A stretch of DNA of 8,105 nt, from assembly GCA_964496755.1 (NCBI GenBank), contig CAZCBD010000130.1:1-8105 (forward strand). The letters run 5' to 3'. A program made the position numbers and the translations under genes. Below the pieces are notes generated by a model. It was not told the DNA's origin and ran no database searches. It saw only the letters and a program-made list of their open reading frames with translations. Origin of the DNA: CAZCBD01 sp964496755. Lineage in GTDB: Bacteria; Bacteroidota; Ignavibacteria; Ignavibacteriales; Melioribacteraceae. Shown piece by piece: positions 5,195 through 8,105 of the stretch. Position 1 is the first letter of the stretch. Each line of letters begins with the position of its first letter.

Positions 5195-7237
5195 TTACCA
5201 AATTTTAACTAGTTTATCATCTGCTCGTCGCATTTTATCGCCGGGCTTTACATTGAAAGCTTTGAAGAATTGCGGTAAGTTTGAAAGAGGGCCTATTACT
5301 CTATATTGGGCCGGAGAATGTACATCAACTTTCAACATTGTTTTTAATGCTTCATCACGAATATTTGTTTTCCAAACTTGAGCCCAACTTAAGAAAAATC
5401 TTTGAGCCGGAGTAAAGCCATCAATTTTTTCATTTTTCTTAAATTGTTCGGTTTTTGAAAATGCTTGATATGCAACGGTTAATCCACCTAAATCGGCAAT
5501 ATTTTCGCCAAGAGTCATTTTTCCGTTTACGTGAAAACCTTCGAAAGGAGAATAATTATCAAATTGTTCGGCCAACAAACCGGTTTTTGCAGTAAATTTT
5601 TCAAGATCACTTTCTGTCCACCAATTATTTAGGTTTCCGTCAACATCAAATTGGCGACCTTGGTCATCGAATCCGTGAGTTATTTCATGTCCGATTACAG
5701 CGCCCATTGCTCCGTAATTTATTGCATCGTCAACATCTTTATCGAAGAATGGGAATTGCAAAATGGCAGCAGGGAATGTAATATCATTCATAAGCGGATT
5801 ATAACCGGCATTTACTGTTTGAGGGGTCATCCACCATTTGGTTTTATCAACAGGTTTATTAATTTTTTCTATATTTTTTCTAAAGTGAAAATAGTTTGAA
5901 CGCATTGAATTTGCTGCATAAGAATCATCTTTTATATCGAGTTTTGAATAATCTTGCCATTTATCGGGGTAACCGATTTTTACACCAAAACCGGCTAGTT
6001 TGGTTAAAGCTTTTTCTTTTGTTTTTTCAGTCATCCAATCAAGATTTTTAATTCTTTCGCCCATTGCTTTCAGCAGATTATCAACTATTTTAACAGCTCT
6101 TTCTTTAGCTTCGTGCGGGAAAAATTCTTTTACGTAAAGCTGACCAACCAATTCACCCAAAGCTTCGTTTGTTTTACCGAGAACCTTTTTCCATCTTGGT
6201 TGCTGAATTTTTTGTCCGGTTAAAAATTTTCCGGTAAAATTAAATCGTTCGTCAACAAAGGCTTTATTTAATGTTGAAGCCATTCCGCGAATTAAATTCC
6301 AACGTAAATATGATTTTAAATTGTTTATAGATTGTTTTTTCAAAATTGTTGGTAAGTTTTTAAAGAATTTGGGTTGTTCCACGTTAATTTCTTTCGGGTC
6401 ATCAATTTCCAAGCTTTTGAAATAAATATCCCAATCGAACCCTTTAGCTAATTTGCGTAATTTAGCGGTTGTCATTTTATTGTATGTTGCAACAGGATTT
6501 CTGTTTTCGGTGCGGGTATTCGATACTTTTGCCAATTCTTTTTCAAGATTGAAAACCGCGTTTGCTTCGGTTTCGGCGGTTTGTGCGTCATCACCCAAAA
6601 GTAAGAACATGTTTTTCAGATGCTTTTTATATTCTGCTCTAATCGATTTTGCTCTCTCATTTTTTTCAATGTAATAATCGCGATCAGGCAAACCCAATCC
6701 GCCTTGTGAAAGTTGGGCAATCATCATTTTACTGTTTTTGGAATCTTGACCCGCATAAATATCGAAAAGCGGGCTAGAGGTAAATTGATATTGATGAGCT
6801 GTTTCGGCAATAAATTCTTTTAAGTTTGAAATTTTTGAAATACGTTCCAACTCGCTTTTAATCGGAGTAATACCTTCTTTCTCAATCTTTGCAGTGTCCA
6901 TTCCAACTAAATAAAATGTTCCTACTTTTTGTTCGATACTGCCGGATTTTGCGTTTTTTACTTCGGTTGCTTTTAATACAACAGACTTAACATTTTCTCT
7001 TGTTTTTTCGGCAAGTACGGAAAATGAAGCCCACATAACCTGATCATCAGGAATCGGATTGTTTTTTAACCAATTACCAACTGCATAGTGGTAAAAATCA
7101 TCCTGAGGTTTAACGGTTTTGTCCATTCCGCTTACATCAAAGCTTTTTTTTACTTCGGTGTTTTGTTTTCCACAGGAAGCCACAAAAAAGGTTAAAAGTA
7201 GAAAACTAACCGACAATGTTACTTTTGCTAATTTCAT
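5195..7237 (-). CDS. M13 family zinc metallopeptidase, lipoprotein (neprilysin/PepO-like)
   Basis: The product is 680 residues, full length for the family. It starts with a lipoprotein signal: hydrophobic core at about 6-19, then lipobox V-A-S-C with Cys22, so it is probably anchored in the envelope facing the periplasm or surface. An M13 N-terminal domain (about 40-425) is followed by the catalytic domain (about 475-680). Catalytic features are complete: substrate-binding NAGY (N476); zinc site HEITH (517-521), with H517 and H521 as ligands and E518 as catalyst; third ligand E578 and D582 in GENIADLGG; H640 and R646 in 'HSPAQYR'; and the terminal Trp typical of the family. Spacings match neprilysin closely (Asn to first His is 41 residues in both). 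M13 enzymes cleave oligopeptides, usually before hydrophobic residues. GAAGGGAC precedes the ATG at 7237. It has its own ECF-type promoter and terminator, so it is transcribed apart from the sigma operon but probably by the same sigma factor. Confidence 0.95.
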   Translation of the reverse strand: MKLAKVTLSVSFLLLTFFVASCGKQNTEVKKSFDVSGMDKTVKPQDDFYHYAVGNWLKNNPIPDDQVMWASFSVLAEKTRENVKSVVLKATEVKNAKSGSIEQKVGTFYLVGMDTAKIEKEGITPIKSELERISKISNLKEFIAETAHQYQFTSSPLFDIYAGQDSKNSKMMIAQLSQGGLGLPDRDYYIEKNERAKSIRAEYKKHLKNMFLLLGDDAQTAETEANAVFNLEKELAKVSNTRTENRNPVATYNKMTTAKLRKLAKGFDWDIYFKSLEIDDPKEINVEQPKFFKNLPTILKKQSINNLKSYLRWNLIRGMASTLNKAFVDERFNFTGKFLTGQKIQQPRWKKVLGKTNEALGELVGQLYVKEFFPHEAKERAVKIVDNLLKAMGERIKNLDWMTEKTKEKALTKLAGFGVKIGYPDKWQDYSKLDIKDDSYAANSMRSNYFHFRKNIEKINKPVDKTKWWMTPQTVNAGYNPLMNDITFPAAILQFPFFDKDVDDAINYGAMGAVIGHEITHGFDDQGRQFDVDGNLNNWWTESDLEKFTAKTGLLAEQFDNYSPFEGFHVNGKMTLGENIADLGGLTVAYQAFSKTEQFKKNEKIDGFTPAQRFFLSWAQVWKTNIRDEALKTMLKVDVHSPAQYRVIGPLSNLPQFFKAFNVKPGDKMRRADDKLVKIW

Positions 7238-7278
7238 TTTGTCCCTTCAAAATATTAATAAATAATTAACTGCTATTT

Positions 7279-7304
7279 GACGAATTTACTTAATAATTGT
7301 TACA
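7279..7304 (-). promoter_or_regulatory. ECF-type promoter of the M13 peptidase gene
   Basis: On the minus strand TGTAAC (7304-7299), 16 bases, then CGTC (7282-7279). Spacing is identical to the element before the sigma gene, with the same 13-base -35 region (7306-7294). The -10 end is 41 bases before the ATG, leaving room for a normal leader with the GAAGGGA ribosome binding site. Confidence 0.65.
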
Positions 7305-7361
7305 AAGTAATGAAAAAAATAAAAAAAGTGTTAAAAAATTCGATAATTAAACATTAAATAA

Positions 7362-7390
7362 TTGCAGGTTAAAAATTTCATTAGCATAAA
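7362..7390 (+). promoter_or_regulatory. Weak candidate housekeeping promoter for the outer-membrane protein gene
   Basis: TTGCAG (7362-7367), a 17-base spacer and CATAAA (7385-7390) roughly resemble a sigma-70 promoter, 28 bases before the ATG at 7419. Matches are partial and the region is very AT-rich, so this is tentative. No ECF-type element is seen on this strand. Confidence 0.2.
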
Positions 7391-7418
7391 AAATTGTTTT
7401 CATTAAAAAGAGGTAATT

Positions 7419-7910
7419 ATGAAAAAAACGGCTACTTTATTTATTGTTATATTTTTGGGCGGGTTAGTTTTTGCCGGTGGAGGTAAAAACCATATTGGAG
7501 TATTTTGGGGGCAAACAAGTACAACCGAATTTAAACATGCGGAAAAAACAATAGGGATTGAATACGAAAGAGCCTTACCACTTCTTGGCGATATGCTGAC
7601 AATTGGTGCAACAGCCGAGTTTGTTTTGGCCGATCATACTGAAACTCTTTTATTGGGTATTGCAAGTTTGCGTCCGCCGATATTGGGTCTTAAACTTTTT
7701 GCAGGTGCCGGTTTTGCTTTAATGAAAGTTGAAAAAATGAACTCTAATTTGGAGCTTGAAACGGAAATTGAATCCGAATTTGTTTTACGAATAGGCACCG
7801 GATACGAATTGCATCTTGGGTATATTTCCGTTACTCCTTCAATTGCTTTGGATAGAATTAACGGGCATTCGTCATTGGTTTACGGAGTTGCCGTGGGTAT
7901 TGGTTTTTAA
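7419..7910 (+). CDS. Small outer-membrane beta-barrel-like protein, function unknown
   Basis: The product is 163 residues. An N-terminal signal peptide (MKKTATLFIVIFLGGLVFA) probably ends at A19-G20. The mature part alternates polar and hydrophobic residues in short strands separated by turns, and ends in '...VYGVAVGIGF'. A C-terminal Phe after such a strand is the usual signal for insertion by the BAM complex. The size fits an eight-stranded barrel. The ATG has AAGAGG at 7409-7413 (5 bases upstream). It is divergent from the M13 peptidase gene across a 181-base gap and meets the minus-strand ORF tail-to-tail, with a 4-base overlap at the stop codons. I do not recognise a named family; a periplasmic soluble beta-protein is the alternative. 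Confidence 0.75.
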   Translation: MKKTATLFIVIFLGGLVFAGGGKNHIGVFWGQTSTTEFKHAEKTIGIEYERALPLLGDMLTIGATAEFVLADHTETLLLGIASLRPPILGLKLFAGAGFALMKVEKMNSNLELETEIESEFVLRIGTGYELHLGYISVTPSIALDRINGHSSLVYGVAVGIGF

Positions 7911-8065
7911 AATTTTATTGGATTTTTTAAGAGTTGATATGGAAATGTGCTAACTTTTTTTTGAAATTTTTTGAGTTTCGGCTTGGCAAAACTGTAGAAA
8001 AATGTATCAACAAAATACCCAAAGACCGCACCCCAAGCGAAATCTGAACCCTGAGCTTGTCGAAA
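7907..8065 (-). pseudogene. C-terminal fragment of a membrane protein, PAP2-phosphatase-like, interrupted by the 20-bp repeat
   Basis: Reading minus from the repeat edge, 47 residues run from G-S-D-F-A-W-G (codon at 8050) to a TAA at 7909-7907. They comprise one hydrophobic helix and a basic, Lys-rich tail. 'SDFAWGAVFGYFV' fits the third motif of PAP2-type phosphatases (H-x3-D followed by Gly at D+4 and D+8), but the His expected just before is missing. In its place lie five codons from the repeat, preceded by an in-frame TGA (8068-8066). No start codon is in view. The tail meets the outer-membrane protein gene stop-to-stop, as real convergent genes often do. Either the gene is broken by the repeat and the rest lies right of the window, or the join is an assembly fault. 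The PAP2 assignment is tentative. Confidence 0.45.
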
Positions 8066-8105
8066 TCATACTGAGCTTGTCGAAATCATACTGAGCTTGT
8101 CGAAA
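8051..8105. repeat. 20-bp tandem repeat, at least 2.75 copies, running off the window
   Basis: The unit ctgagcttgtcgaaatcata starts at 8051, 8071 and 8091; the last copy is cut by the window edge, and the copies are identical. The core CTGAGCTTGTCGAA belongs, from memory, to a short dispersed intergenic repeat common in many bacterial genomes, including the FCB group. There are no unique spacers, so this is not a CRISPR array. It is inserted directly against the C-terminal coding fragment on the minus strand. Confidence 0.85.

Noticed and set aside
7911..7990. Terminator for the outer-membrane protein gene before the T8 tract
   Set aside because: Only a 4-5 bp AGTT/AACT pairing precedes the T run, too weak to call. 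The stretch is better explained as the Lys-rich tail codons of the minus-strand ORF.
8051..8105. CRISPR array
   Set aside because: The units are directly contiguous 20-bp copies with no unique spacers and no cas genes nearby.

Overview
The window is AT-rich DNA and looks like the FCB group of bacteria, either Bacteroidota or Ignavibacteriota. Three things point there: a SusD/RagB-type outer-membrane nutrient-binding protein, an M13 lipoprotein peptidase, and an ECF sigma factor next to a membrane protein with a 'LKxIWK' N-terminus. Several genes have strong Shine-Dalgarno sequences (the permease has AAGGAGGTG), which is less typical of classical Bacteroidetes and leans slightly towards Ignavibacteria-like lineages. 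This placement is inference only.

Layout. (1) Bases 1-1236 (+) hold the 3' part of a SusD-like gene, closed by a strong hairpin terminator. (2) Bases 1301-1675 hold a 12-bp inverted repeat and then a very small ORF (1544-1651, +). Its product has cysteines at every fourth residue (CX3CX3CX3CX3C); it has its own ribosome binding site and a bidirectional terminator behind it. (3) On the minus strand, 5110 down to 1716, lie four tightly packed genes: ECF sigma factor, four-helix membrane protein (possible anti-sigma or sensor), ABC ATPase and ABC-2 permease. (4) Bases 7237-5195 (-) encode an M13 (neprilysin/PepO-like) zinc metallopeptidase lipoprotein with its own terminator. (5) Bases 7419-7910 (+) encode a small outer-membrane beta-barrel-like protein. 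(6) The right end holds the C-terminal tail of a minus-strand membrane protein (PAP2-phosphatase-like). It is cut off by a 20-bp tandem repeat that runs into the window edge.

How the genes may work together. The sigma operon and the M13 peptidase gene share a 13-bp sequence that forms the -35 part of a textbook ECF-type promoter: TGTAAC-N16-CGAC for sigma and TGTAAC-N16-CGTC for M13. The simplest reading is that the sigma factor activates its own operon (including the ABC exporter) and the envelope metallopeptidase, giving a small cell-envelope stress regulon. The least explained item is the cysteine-periodic mini-ORF. It resembles the 'CXXX-repeat' class of peptides modified by radical SAM enzymes, but no maturase is in the window and the gene may be damaged at its 5' end.
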